A stretch of 64,000 bases of DNA from Anaerolineae bacterium (GTDB taxonomy: Bacteria; Chloroflexota; Anaerolineae; UBA4142; SHND01). This document shows positions 24,633-31,973 of the stretch, in pieces (within the stretch, counting starts at the first letter, position 1; each line of letters starts with the position of its first letter). Both the position numbers and the translations under genes were made by a program. The notes under the pieces are model-generated. The model was not told where the DNA came from. It did not search any database and saw nothing but the letters and a program-made list of their open reading frames with translations. Location: positions 1 through 64,000 of the forward strand of contig JAJTXZ010000019.1 of the NCBI GenBank assembly GCA_021463195.1. The letters run 5' to 3'.

Positions 24633-25244
24633 TCACTTGATGCTGTCTTCACCTTGCGGAAGGAAAACCCGAATGCCGTCTTGTTCATCAATAATATAAG
24701 CATGTTCGGGATAACGAAGCGCAACAGCAGTTAGCCACAAATCGCCGATCGCTGCGCTACCGTTGATTGTTGCCCAAATTGCCCACAACCAAACGTTAGA
24801 TGTGCCTGCTTGCATCAGAATGCCAAGACATGCCAAAATGCTTAAACTCACCAGCGGCGCCAGGCTGATTACAAGGTATTGATTGCGCGAGAATGCATAG
24901 CCGGGGGCAGTAGCATAAAACATCAATCTCTTCCAAATAGCCCCGTATTTCGGTTGTGCGCCAAAAATCCGCATCGCTACTCCATGGGCCAACTCGTGCG
25001 CTACAACGACTAACAGTATACCGACGAGAAAAATCGCCGGTTGCGTTGAATCTATTGATATGAGTTCAGGCGGCTTGCCAAACCCAAGCGCAAAAATAAA
25101 GAACATAATTCCAAAGGCAAAACCCAATGGCACTGACAATAAATTCATAACGACAATGCGACCAGTCTTGTCGCCAATCTTCCAGTAAAGCGCCTCTTTG
25201 TAATCAGATGGTGGTGTGCCCGAAATCGTTTTTGCGTTAGACAT
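24633..25244 (-). CDS. DUF3267-type membrane zincin metalloprotease-like protein
   Basis: This 203-residue protein has three or four membrane helices. The first cluster is 32-58, a second helix (70-90) contains HELAHG (His83, Glu84, His87), and further helices follow at about 125-165. HExxH inside a membrane helix is the feature of the DUF3267 family, related to site-2-protease-like zincins. The soluble C-terminus contains YPEHAYIIDEQDGIRVFLP. The gene is bracketed by two attC-like sites. It starts about 55 nt after site B and stops 6 nt before site A, exactly as a mobile integron cassette would be laid out. The substrate is unknown. Confidence 0.8.
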   Translation of the reverse strand: MSNAKTISGTPPSDYKEALYWKIGDKTGRIVVMNLLSVPLGFAFGIMFFIFALGFGKPPELISIDSTQPAIFLVGILLVVVAHELAHGVAMRIFGAQPKYGAIWKRLMFYATAPGYAFSRNQYLVISLAPLVSLSILACLGILMQAGTSNVWLWAIWATINGSAAIGDLWLTAVALRYPEHAYIIDEQDGIRVFLPQGEDSIK

Positions 25245-25295
25245 AGAAATGATTTTCGTTTTAAAAGGTTGATTTTCCGATTTACAACTTTATGC

Positions 25296-25424
25296 GCCCA
25301 ACGGTTTGCGTTACCTGCGTGTGGGCGGGCGTGAATAATGCTTGGGAGCAGAAAAAACTCGAAGCGAGGAAAATGCCCGAAAATGCCGCAGAATCCCACC
25401 CGTCAAGCGCATGCTTTGTTGGCT
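25296..25424 (-). other. attC-like recombination site B (integron cassette type)
   Basis: Read on the minus strand this 129-bp site starts AGCCAACAAAGC (6 of 7 to RYYYAAC) and ends CCGTTGGGC (GTTGGGC matches GTTRRRY exactly). The inner arms GGGTGGG and CCCGCCC can pair. It begins 24 nt after the methyltransferase stop. Compared with site A, the outer boxes and several internal blocks are conserved while the centre differs, as expected for attC sites. Confidence 0.65.
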
Positions 25425-25447
25425 GGCGTGCTGTTGTGCAAGTCGCA

Positions 25448-26716
25448 TTATTTACGAGTAGAGCGATTGTCTGCTTTTTTAACTTTAGAGCGGTAATTAA
25501 TTTTCTGCTCTTTAATTGCTTTAATTGAATTGCGTCGCATAACAACAATATATTCTTGAGTCATTGTGTCGTCAAGAATTCCAGTCGCATTCGTAGGGCT
25601 ATTTCTTGAAGGCATACGCTTGTTGGGAATAGAGCGCATAAAAGTATTTACATATTCAAAACCGTAATTTCCAAAAAAATCTTTTACTGCAATATCCGTA
25701 GGTAGAACTACACCTTTTACTTTTCTGTTTCCAACTACATAACAAGCATATCCATTTTGCTTTATTACTTTTGCGACATTTGAGATTGACGTATGTAAAT
25801 CAACGTAAAAGGACACAACTTCACGAGCGCGTTTCTCATCAGATTTCTTTATATTTTCAATAGCATTATTAAGTGCTTCACTGGGAAATGATGAAACTTC
25901 TTTGACGGTTTTCCCGCCCATTAACTTGCGGTCAATTTTATCTGGCTCTTCAAGTTCAAGCCACGCCGCAGATAAACGAGAATATTGACCATAAGCAACA
26001 GTTGTGCCTGAATCCCCATAAGGGGGAGAAGTCACGACAATATCAATGCTTTCAGGAGAAATACAACTTTCGGGTATTCCTTCAACTGTGTTGAAATCGA
26101 AAATACTTGCTTTTGGATGATGTTTGAGATTATCAATAATGGCTTTATATTTTTTGTATCCGTCAAAATTTCTTTGTAGTTTTGAAGCCATTATTCCGTA
26201 AACATCGGGGTTGAATTTTGCTAACTTATCCTCGTCATACCTATATAACTTAAATTCTGCATTTCGAGTGTTGGAACTATCTCGAACTGTTTCACTAAAT
26301 GCAACTTGGAAAAATAAACGAATTTCTTCATCTTCTATATTTTGAATAAACTTTCGCAGTCGGAATAATTTCTCGATAACTTCTGGCTTGAACCAAAAAT
26401 CTAAACGAGCAATACCGTAAACTTGCGGCGTTTCTTTAAGTTTACGTAGTTTATCTTCCAAAGCCGTTTTATTGAAAACAGATATTTGCTTTTCAAGTAG
26501 TGCGATTTTTGGCGTTGTCGTTTTTGCCTGCGCTATAAGTCGCGCCAATGGATTAAGGTCAGTTCCAAAGGCATTAATTCCCCTAATGTTGGATTCTACT
26601 AAAGAAGTCCCGCTACCTGAATATGGGTCAAAAAGGAATTTTGCAGAAATGCCAAATAAATTTAATACTCGATGTTTAACTCTAAATTCTGTTTTGGATG
26701 TGGAAAATGCGGACAC
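25448..26716 (-). CDS. DNA methyltransferase with SPPY motif (N4-cytosine/N6-adenine type)
   Basis: This 422-residue amino-methyltransferase is the probable modification enzyme of the adjacent MvaI/BcnI-like nuclease. Motif I DPYSGSGT (30-37) binds AdoMet, followed by FGTDLNPLARL. Motif IV is VVTSPPYGDSGT, and the SPPY form is typical of N4-methylcytosine enzymes. The apparent start is GTG at 26716, very close to motif I. A stop lies 18 nt upstream, yet another frame is open for about 36 codons before it (26717-26826), so the natural N-terminus may be lost to a frameshift. The DNA is strongly AT-richer than the flanks, indicating transfer. The gene ends 24 nt before attC-like site B. Confidence 0.85.
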   Translation of the reverse strand: MSAFSTSKTEFRVKHRVLNLFGISAKFLFDPYSGSGTSLVESNIRGINAFGTDLNPLARLIAQAKTTTPKIALLEKQISVFNKTALEDKLRKLKETPQVYGIARLDFWFKPEVIEKLFRLRKFIQNIEDEEIRLFFQVAFSETVRDSSNTRNAEFKLYRYDEDKLAKFNPDVYGIMASKLQRNFDGYKKYKAIIDNLKHHPKASIFDFNTVEGIPESCISPESIDIVVTSPPYGDSGTTVAYGQYSRLSAAWLELEEPDKIDRKLMGGKTVKEVSSFPSEALNNAIENIKKSDEKRAREVVSFYVDLHTSISNVAKVIKQNGYACYVVGNRKVKGVVLPTDIAVKDFFGNYGFEYVNTFMRSIPNKRMPSRNSPTNATGILDDTMTQEYIVVMRRNSIKAIKEQKINYRSKVKKADNRSTRK

Positions 26717-26831
26717 TTCGCGTGCAGGTTCTTAACTCGTTTTTTTCTCGTAAAACGATACTTGTCAGCGTCCCGTGAAAGTAAAAATATGAGTTGCGTA
26801 TTAAACGAATCCGCGTAAATTGCAAGTCAAT

Positions 26832-27914
26832 CTAACCTAAAAAGACTTGCTCGCCATGCCACTCAAGGGCTATTTTTGAAGGCGAATAGTTAGAATTTAT
26901 TACAGAACGAATTTCTTTACCGTTATATTTCGTAATCTTTTGTATTGAAATATCTGTCCTTGTCTTTTGTAAGTATGAGGCGGTCACAACAGTCAAGTTC
27001 TCAGGTTTTATAGTAATAACTCCTTCATCGAAAGCCCAATGGCAATTTCCGCAAAGACAAATGCCGTTTCGTGGGTCATCAGACCCTTCACTGTGCTTTG
27101 GGATAATATGAGCAGCCTCTGCTAAATAAACGCCACGCGGAGTAGGTAATTTAATGCCACAGACCGCGCAATAATATTCGTATTGGGATGTGACAATCGC
27201 TCTAAAGGCACGGTCTCTAGCAAATGTTTTTCTAAGTGAATCAATCTTGTTTGTTGTTTCGAATGGTTTGAACTCGTCCAAAGCGAATTCTTGTAAGAGT
27301 TTCTCTTGCTCTTTGATTTCATGTTTTTGAATTGCGATAAGTTCGGGTGGGTGTTCAAGAACAAATAGCCAACCGCTTTCAGTTAATGAAAAAAGCCCAT
27401 TCTCAATTTTCATAAATTCCATTGTTCGCAACCAATCTATTCGATGACGAGATTGATTATTAAGAGTTTTTCGACTCCAGCCTTGCATTTTTGGGAATCT
27501 ATCCTTAACCAAATCATACCAAGCACCGATTAACTCGGTTGAGTTAATTTGTGGTTTTGACCGCAAAATTTCCAGAAACCCTGCGACACCCGCAAAAGAT
27601 TTCTCAAAAACTTCTAGCAACATAAATGGCGAAGAAGTTTCTAACACAACTTTTCCGTCAGTTGTTAAACAACATTTTTCATTTTTCACAGTAACCAAGC
27701 CACTACTGATAAATAGCACTGTGTATATATCTCTTGCGAAATAATGGCTCAATTGATATTTGGCGCGAAGCCATTCATAGACTTGTTTTGGAGTAGGTTT
27801 ATTTTCGTCAACCCACGATAGTGTATCTAGTAAATTTTGAAATTGTTTTTCAACACTCCCCACCATTGGGTAAAAAGTCATTTTTACTTTTGTTAAATCA
27901 GGGGACTTGCTCAT
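26832..27914 (-). CDS. HNH endonuclease-domain protein in the R-M locus
   Basis: This 360-residue protein has an N-terminal two-thirds of helical and winged-helix character (YEWLRAKYQLSHYFARDIYTVL, RHRIDWLRTMEFMKIENGLF). The C-terminal HNH domain has CAVCGIKLP, EAAHIIPKHSEGSDDPRNG and LCGNCHWAFDEG; two CxxC pairs hold zinc and His lies in the AHI strand. I place the start at ATG 27914, which overlaps the MvaI-like gene by ATGA and has GGAGAG upstream, rather than the 27926 ATG. It sits between the restriction and methylation genes and is translationally coupled to the former. It may be a second nuclease of the system or a helper. Its own specificity is unknown. Confidence 0.82.
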   Translation of the reverse strand: MSKSPDLTKVKMTFYPMVGSVEKQFQNLLDTLSWVDENKPTPKQVYEWLRAKYQLSHYFARDIYTVLFISSGLVTVKNEKCCLTTDGKVVLETSSPFMLLEVFEKSFAGVAGFLEILRSKPQINSTELIGAWYDLVKDRFPKMQGWSRKTLNNQSRHRIDWLRTMEFMKIENGLFSLTESGWLFVLEHPPELIAIQKHEIKEQEKLLQEFALDEFKPFETTNKIDSLRKTFARDRAFRAIVTSQYEYYCAVCGIKLPTPRGVYLAEAAHIIPKHSEGSDDPRNGICLCGNCHWAFDEGVITIKPENLTVVTASYLQKTRTDISIQKITKYNGKEIRSVINSNYSPSKIALEWHGEQVFLG

Positions 27915-28597
27915 AAGTCTCTCCATTCCTTAAATAACAAAATCAAATTGTCTTCTTTGACGGCAAAACTTGCTTCTTTTTCAGATGATTGTCGTGACAA
28001 TCTTATGTGAAAGAAAATATTGTCACTTAGAATTTGCCCGCTGATAATTTCTGCTGAAGTTCCTGTCAATAATTGCGCTCGGTCAAATTTGAGCCATTCA
28101 TGATCGCCCCGCATTTCACTAAACGCGCTTACTAATATTAACGCTGGAATTTTCTCTACAAATCTTTCCGCTAATGTTTGAAGTTGCCATTCCGCGACAA
28201 TTTCACCTGATATATGTCGAACTGATATTGTTTCGCTTTCCATGTGCAAAAATAACCCCGCGCTATTTGGCGTGCGGGACATGGTGAAATATAAACCAAG
28301 TCGTCCATCTTCATCTGGCGTGCCATATTTTTTTATGGCTTCAAGAGGTTTCATTTTCCACACTTTACGGTTAAATGTGAAAAGAGTAATCATCGAAGAT
28401 GAATTTATGCGATGCGCTTTGAGTTCAATTTCTCCTAAATCTGGCGAAGCAATATTATTTTCAGGCAAGCCGATTAATTTTTCTAAAGTGTGTCCAATTC
28501 CTGTTGCGCCTTTGCGTTCTGACTTGACCCAATTTTTTGCTTTTAATTTATTGAATGCTTTTATAAATTCACTCAAAGTCATTGTGTTTCTAGGCAT
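27911..28597 (-). CDS. MvaI/BcnI-family type II restriction endonuclease
   Basis: This 228-residue protein has the family signature GATGIGHTLEKLIGLPENN (30-48). The catalytic cluster is PDLGEIELK, with Asp53, Glu58 and Lys60 in D-x4-E-x-K spacing as in MvaI, followed by AHRINSSSMITLFT. Family members cut CCWGG (MvaI) or CCSGG (BcnI) as monomers. The target of this one cannot be read from sequence. It heads a three-gene minus-strand locus with an HNH protein and an SPPY methyltransferase. A possible ribosome-binding site is AGAAGG upstream of the ATG. A 12-bp inverted repeat with TATAAT on each arm lies 86-122 bp upstream and may be promoter or operator. Base composition is AT-rich. Confidence 0.88.
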   Translation of the reverse strand: MPRNTMTLSEFIKAFNKLKAKNWVKSERKGATGIGHTLEKLIGLPENNIASPDLGEIELKAHRINSSSMITLFTFNRKVWKMKPLEAIKKYGTPDEDGRLGLYFTMSRTPNSAGLFLHMESETISVRHISGEIVAEWQLQTLAERFVEKIPALILVSAFSEMRGDHEWLKFDRAQLLTGTSAEIISGQILSDNIFFHIRLSRQSSEKEASFAVKEDNLILLFKEWRDL

Positions 28598-28682
28598 GTA
28601 TTACCTTCTGCGGGATGGAATACCCCATTTTACCTTGTTTATTTCCTGCGAAGCCAGCCAACTATGGATTATATGACAATCT

Positions 28683-28719
28683 TGCCGTATAATCTCCTCT
28701 ATCAGTGGATTATACGGCA
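28683..28719. promoter_or_regulatory. Inverted repeat with paired TATAAT boxes upstream of the R-M genes
   Basis: The arms TGCCGTATAATC (28683-28694) and GATTATACGGCA (28708-28719) are perfect complements around a 13-nt spacer, with partly complementary flanks outside. Each arm contains TATAAT, and another TATAAT lies at about 28671-28676 on the minus strand. The position suggests an operator or divergent promoter controlling the restriction locus. No C-protein gene is visible. Confidence 0.45.
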
Positions 28720-28754
28720 TCGTGTCGCACAATTCTTTATCTACGTCATTCCAC

Positions 28755-28782
28755 AAGGGCAACCCGAAAATGGGTTGCCCTT
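28755..28782. terminator. GC-rich hairpin after the dihydropyrimidinase gene
   Basis: An 11-bp perfect stem (AAGGGCAACCC with its complement) has a 6-nt loop. The T-rich tail (TCTTTTCT) lies on the plus-strand side. In the direction of the dihydropyrimidinase gene there is a stem but no T-run, so it may act as an mRNA 3' stabiliser or weak terminator. Confidence 0.55.
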
Positions 28783-28802
28783 TCTTTTCTCCACGCACTC
28801 GG

Positions 28803-30188
28803 TCAAAAATGCGTTGGCTCGCGTTTGATAAATTGTCCGCGTCCAATCGTCCCCACAAATTTTCCATCTTGGGCAGCAAGCTCGCCGCGCACCGTGACCG
28901 CGCTCGGGCGTCCCTTGATTTCCCAACCTTCGAACGCGCTGTAATCCACATTGATCAACTGCGTTTTCGCCGAAATCACGCCGCGATAATTCGGATCGTA
29001 CACCACCAAATCCGCGTCGCTGCCCAGCGCAATCGCGCCTTTGCGCGGAAACATGCCAAAAAGTTTCGCCGCTTGCGTGCTTGCCGCATCCACAAACGTA
29101 TTCAAATCAATGCGCCCCGTCGCGACGCCGTGCGTGTACAACAAATTCACGCGATCTTCTAAAGAAGGAATGCCGTTCGGAATTTTCGTGAAATCATCGC
29201 GGCCCATTTCCTTTTGGCCTTGAAAATCGAACGGCGCGTGGTCGGTGGCGACGGTCGCGACCCAGCGATTGCGTAACGCGTTCCAGAAAACATCCTGATT
29301 CTCTTTGGTCGGCAGCGGCGGCGACATGATAAATTTCGCTCCTTCAAAATTTGGCAGCTGCGTATAACTATCATCCAAGACGAGATATTGAATCAACGTC
29401 TCCATCTTGAGATTGACCCCGCGCGCGGCAGCCGCCATCCCCGTTTCAAACGCCTCGCGGCAGCTTGTATGCACTACGTAAACATGCGTGCCGTGCGCCT
29501 CCGCGAACGTGGCGAGATGATGCACCCCTTCCGCTTGCGTGCGCGGCGGGCGACTCCAATAATGCCATTCGGGTCCCGTCTTGCCTTCGCCCAACAATTT
29601 CTTTTGCATCTCGAAAACAAGTTCCGCGTTTTCGCAATGCGCGGTCACAATCACGCCCAAACGTTTCGCGAGCGCCATCGTTTGATACAACTCTTCATCC
29701 GAAATATTGAACGCGCCCTTATACGCCAAAAAGATTTTAAAACTGGCGACGCCCTGCTTGACGATTTCTTCAATCTGCGGCGCCGTCTCTTGGTCCAAAC
29801 GCGTAACCCCTTGATGAAAGGTGTAATCGCACGCGCTTTTGCCGTCCGCTTTGCCCTTCCACAATTCAAACCCGTCGCGCCACGGCTGCTCTGACGTAGC
29901 TTGACAAATCATTTCAATCAACGTTGTCGTGCCGCCCACGAGCGCGGCGCGGCTCGCCGTCTCGTACGTATCCTTGGCGTACGTGCCCATGAACGGCAGA
30001 TAGACATGCACATGCGGATCAATAAAACCGGGAAATACATATTTGCCTGTCGCGTCAATCACCGTCGCGTGCGGCGGCGCATCTAAATTTTTGCCAATGC
30101 GTGTAATCTGTTCATCCTCGCAATAAATGTCCGCCGTGTAATTTTCGCTCGCGGTGACAATATTGCCCTGCTTGATTAAAAGAGACAT
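28803..30188 (-). CDS. hydA: Dihydropyrimidinase (hydantoinase)
   Basis: This 461-residue amidohydrolase opens dihydrouracil, dihydrothymine or hydantoin rings, the second step of reductive pyrimidine breakdown. The binuclear metal site is complete: DPHVHV (His59, His61), the carboxylated lysine in FKIFLAYKG (Lys151), AHCEN (His184), VVHTS (His240) and TDHAPF (Asp316). Length and order match D-hydantoinase/dihydropyrimidinase. Allantoinase and dihydroorotase are less likely, given the DPHVHVYLPFMGT substrate loop and the length. Further upstream on the same strand are an NMT1/THI5-type ABC transporter and an LLM-class oxidoreductase, which could supply and process the same kind of compound. 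No dihydropyrimidine dehydrogenase or beta-ureidopropionase is present in the window. Confidence 0.92.
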   Translation of the reverse strand: MSLLIKQGNIVTASENYTADIYCEDEQITRIGKNLDAPPHATVIDATGKYVFPGFIDPHVHVYLPFMGTYAKDTYETASRAALVGGTTTLIEMICQATSEQPWRDGFELWKGKADGKSACDYTFHQGVTRLDQETAPQIEEIVKQGVASFKIFLAYKGAFNISDEELYQTMALAKRLGVIVTAHCENAELVFEMQKKLLGEGKTGPEWHYWSRPPRTQAEGVHHLATFAEAHGTHVYVVHTSCREAFETGMAAAARGVNLKMETLIQYLVLDDSYTQLPNFEGAKFIMSPPLPTKENQDVFWNALRNRWVATVATDHAPFDFQGQKEMGRDDFTKIPNGIPSLEDRVNLLYTHGVATGRIDLNTFVDAASTQAAKLFGMFPRKGAIALGSDADLVVYDPNYRGVISAKTQLINVDYSAFEGWEIKGRPSAVTVRGELAAQDGKFVGTIGRGQFIKREPTHF

Positions 30189-30289
30189 ATCAACTCCTTC
30201 GTGAACTGTAAACCGATTGCGGCGCGCCTCAACTTGTTATACGATTGCGCTACCAAAACTCAAGGCGCGCGCGTCATTTCTCAAGCGCG

Positions 30290-30514
30290 TTAGGCGTCCA
30301 TACCTTCATCCATCCACCGCTTGAATTTCGCGATATTTTCATCGTTCCAGGGTATATCTTCGGGCATCCGCTTTTCGGCGAGCGCCCTGTAAATCTGTTC
30401 CGCGTACATACGCACTTCGCTCAACGAGGATAAATCCAAACCATAGTCCACCATACATTCCACATCGCTCTCTCGAATGAGCGGGCGAATATCACGCGCA
30501 AAAGAAAGCTCCAT
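30290..30514 (-). CDS. Small hypothetical protein
   Basis: This 74-residue protein starts MELSFARDIRPLIRESDVECM and continues through LSEVRMYAEQIYRALAEKRM to PEDIPWNDENIAKFKRWMDEGM. The form FARDIRPL...L....VR..A..I...L....MP...PW....I..FKRW.DEGM resembles the core of the haem-less cytochrome-c-like modules attached to large exported proteins in some phyla. Here it stands alone and has no CxxCH. I chose the ATG at 30514; an upstream frame start (30571) would add an Arg-rich tail. The function is unknown. Confidence 0.65.
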   Translation of the reverse strand: MELSFARDIRPLIRESDVECMVDYGLDLSSLSEVRMYAEQIYRALAEKRMPEDIPWNDENIAKFKRWMDEGMDA

Positions 30515-30604
30515 CCTTGGCTCCTCCGGCGCAGCCGCGCGATTCGTTAAAAAGAATCGCCGCCGCGCCAATGTACAAGTTTATAAAATTTAACCGTACG
30601 CTCC

Positions 30605-31912
30605 TCACGGCTTGGGCGTTTCGATTTCCGGCTCGACGCGCATGCTTTGACTCAGCTGGTCGAGCAAACGCAGATTCGGCGCGAACGCGGCGGGAGGCAG
30701 CGCGTCGAGCGCCGCGACCGTTTGCGTCAGATACGCCTCAAATTGCTGCGCGTTGGCGTCCGCCGGCAAAACTTTTTGCGCCGCTTCGACGGTATCGGGC
30801 AGCGCGGGCGTGCTGACCTTCCAATACACGGCAACGTACCACGCGCCGTCGAGCGAGATGCCTTGAAAGGTGTAAAAGATATCTTGATTCGTGAGCGCGG
30901 ACGCGTCTTGTCTGTACGCGGTCACAAAACTGACGCCGCTGCCATTAACGAAATCGAGAAAATGCGTTTGCGCGTGAAACACTTGCGACGCGGGCATCAA
31001 CGGCAAAATCGGAATTTCCTGTTCCGGCGCAACCGTTTTAGCGACGAGAATGGCTTGCAGAGCTTGGACATTTTTCGCCACGCTCGGATCGAGCGCTTGC
31101 AACCCCGCCACTGGGAACACGTATACTTGCGCCAAATGCGGATCAAAATAATCGGGCGCGGTCGCGTTGTCAAACAGAAAACGGAGATGCAGCGGCGCGC
31201 CGCCGCCAAGCGCGGGCGCGTTCGGGTCGGGCGGAACAGCGGGCTGCGTGGCGCCTTGCGCGGATTGGGCGAGCAAAGTGTCGTAACTAAACGTGACGCC
31301 GCCGTATTCGGCTTGCTTGGTAACGCCCGTGCCAATACGCTGCAGCGGCAAACCAGCTGAACCGTACTGCGCCGCGTCCGCTTGCACGCTCTTGAGCTGA
31401 TTGTTATCCAACTGCCAAGTGATCCGATTATCCTGCGGTGTGTCATCGCGCAGAGTAAAGATTACATGCGCCAAATTATCTACCTCTGTCCAAGTGCCGC
31501 TTTCGACAATCGGCGCGCCCTGACCGATAAATTGCGTGGTCATCATGGCGCTGCCGTCCAATCCCAAATCCAACGTCACCACACGCGCAATCGCGCTCGC
31601 CGCGGGCAAGATGCCGCTATAACTTCCGATATAGGGCGAATCGGTTGGCACTGGCGCGGCAGGCACGGGCGTAAATTCCGCAGTCGGCGTTGACGCGGGA
31701 TTACCCATCGCAACGGTGGTTGGTTCGGATGGAACAAACTGCTGCGCGGGAGTCGGCAGTTCGCGCGTCGCCGTGACAACGCCTGCGGCTGCGGCGCGTG
31801 TCGCTGCCGGAATAGTTGTCGCCGCCGGAACTTGCGGCGCAGTGGCATTGCCGCCGCACGCCGCCAAGAGAATCACCCCGCTTAAAACGCTGAATAGAAA
31901 AAGAAAACGCAT
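30605..31912 (-). CDS. Lipoprotein with NlpE-like N-terminal domain
   Basis: This 435-residue lipoprotein has a signal peptide with lipobox LAAC (Cys19) and a Thr/Pro/Ala linker to about residue 95. A compact beta domain SYSGILPAASAIARVVTLDL...GTWTEVDNLAHVIFTL has the spacing of the NlpE N-terminal (copper-resistance/surface-sensing) domain. The C-terminal 230 residues are a separate alpha/beta domain (HLRFLFDNATAPDYFDPHLAQVYVFP; LFYTFQG-like strands) that I do not recognise. The ATG at 31912 has AGAGGG just upstream; an extended frame to 32065 lacks a signal peptide and overlaps the next gene. The mature protein should sit on the outer face of the membrane. The role is unknown. Confidence 0.75.
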   Translation of the reverse strand: MRFLFLFSVLSGVILLAACGGNATAPQVPAATTIPAATRAAAAGVVTATRELPTPAQQFVPSEPTTVAMGNPASTPTAEFTPVPAAPVPTDSPYIGSYSGILPAASAIARVVTLDLGLDGSAMMTTQFIGQGAPIVESGTWTEVDNLAHVIFTLRDDTPQDNRITWQLDNNQLKSVQADAAQYGSAGLPLQRIGTGVTKQAEYGGVTFSYDTLLAQSAQGATQPAVPPDPNAPALGGGAPLHLRFLFDNATAPDYFDPHLAQVYVFPVAGLQALDPSVAKNVQALQAILVAKTVAPEQEIPILPLMPASQVFHAQTHFLDFVNGSGVSFVTAYRQDASALTNQDIFYTFQGISLDGAWYVAVYWKVSTPALPDTVEAAQKVLPADANAQQFEAYLTQTVAALDALPPAAFAPNLRLLDQLSQSMRVEPEIETPKP

Positions 31913-31973
31913 AACCCTCTCATTGGCTTGGGAAAAAGATTTCACTAGAAAATTCTGTGAAATCATTCTCCCG

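Noticed and set aside
28640-28670. GTTGGCT-like box upstream of the R-M genes as a third attC end
   Set aside because: Only one box is present and no matching RYYYAAC partner or arm complementarity was found at attC distance.
28601-28720. Short minus-strand ORF (about 39 codons, starting MPYNPLIEEI) just upstream of the MvaI-like gene
   Set aside because: It overlaps the perfect inverted repeat, has no ribosome-binding site and its stop and the nuclease start are probably adjacent by chance; kept only as a remote possibility.
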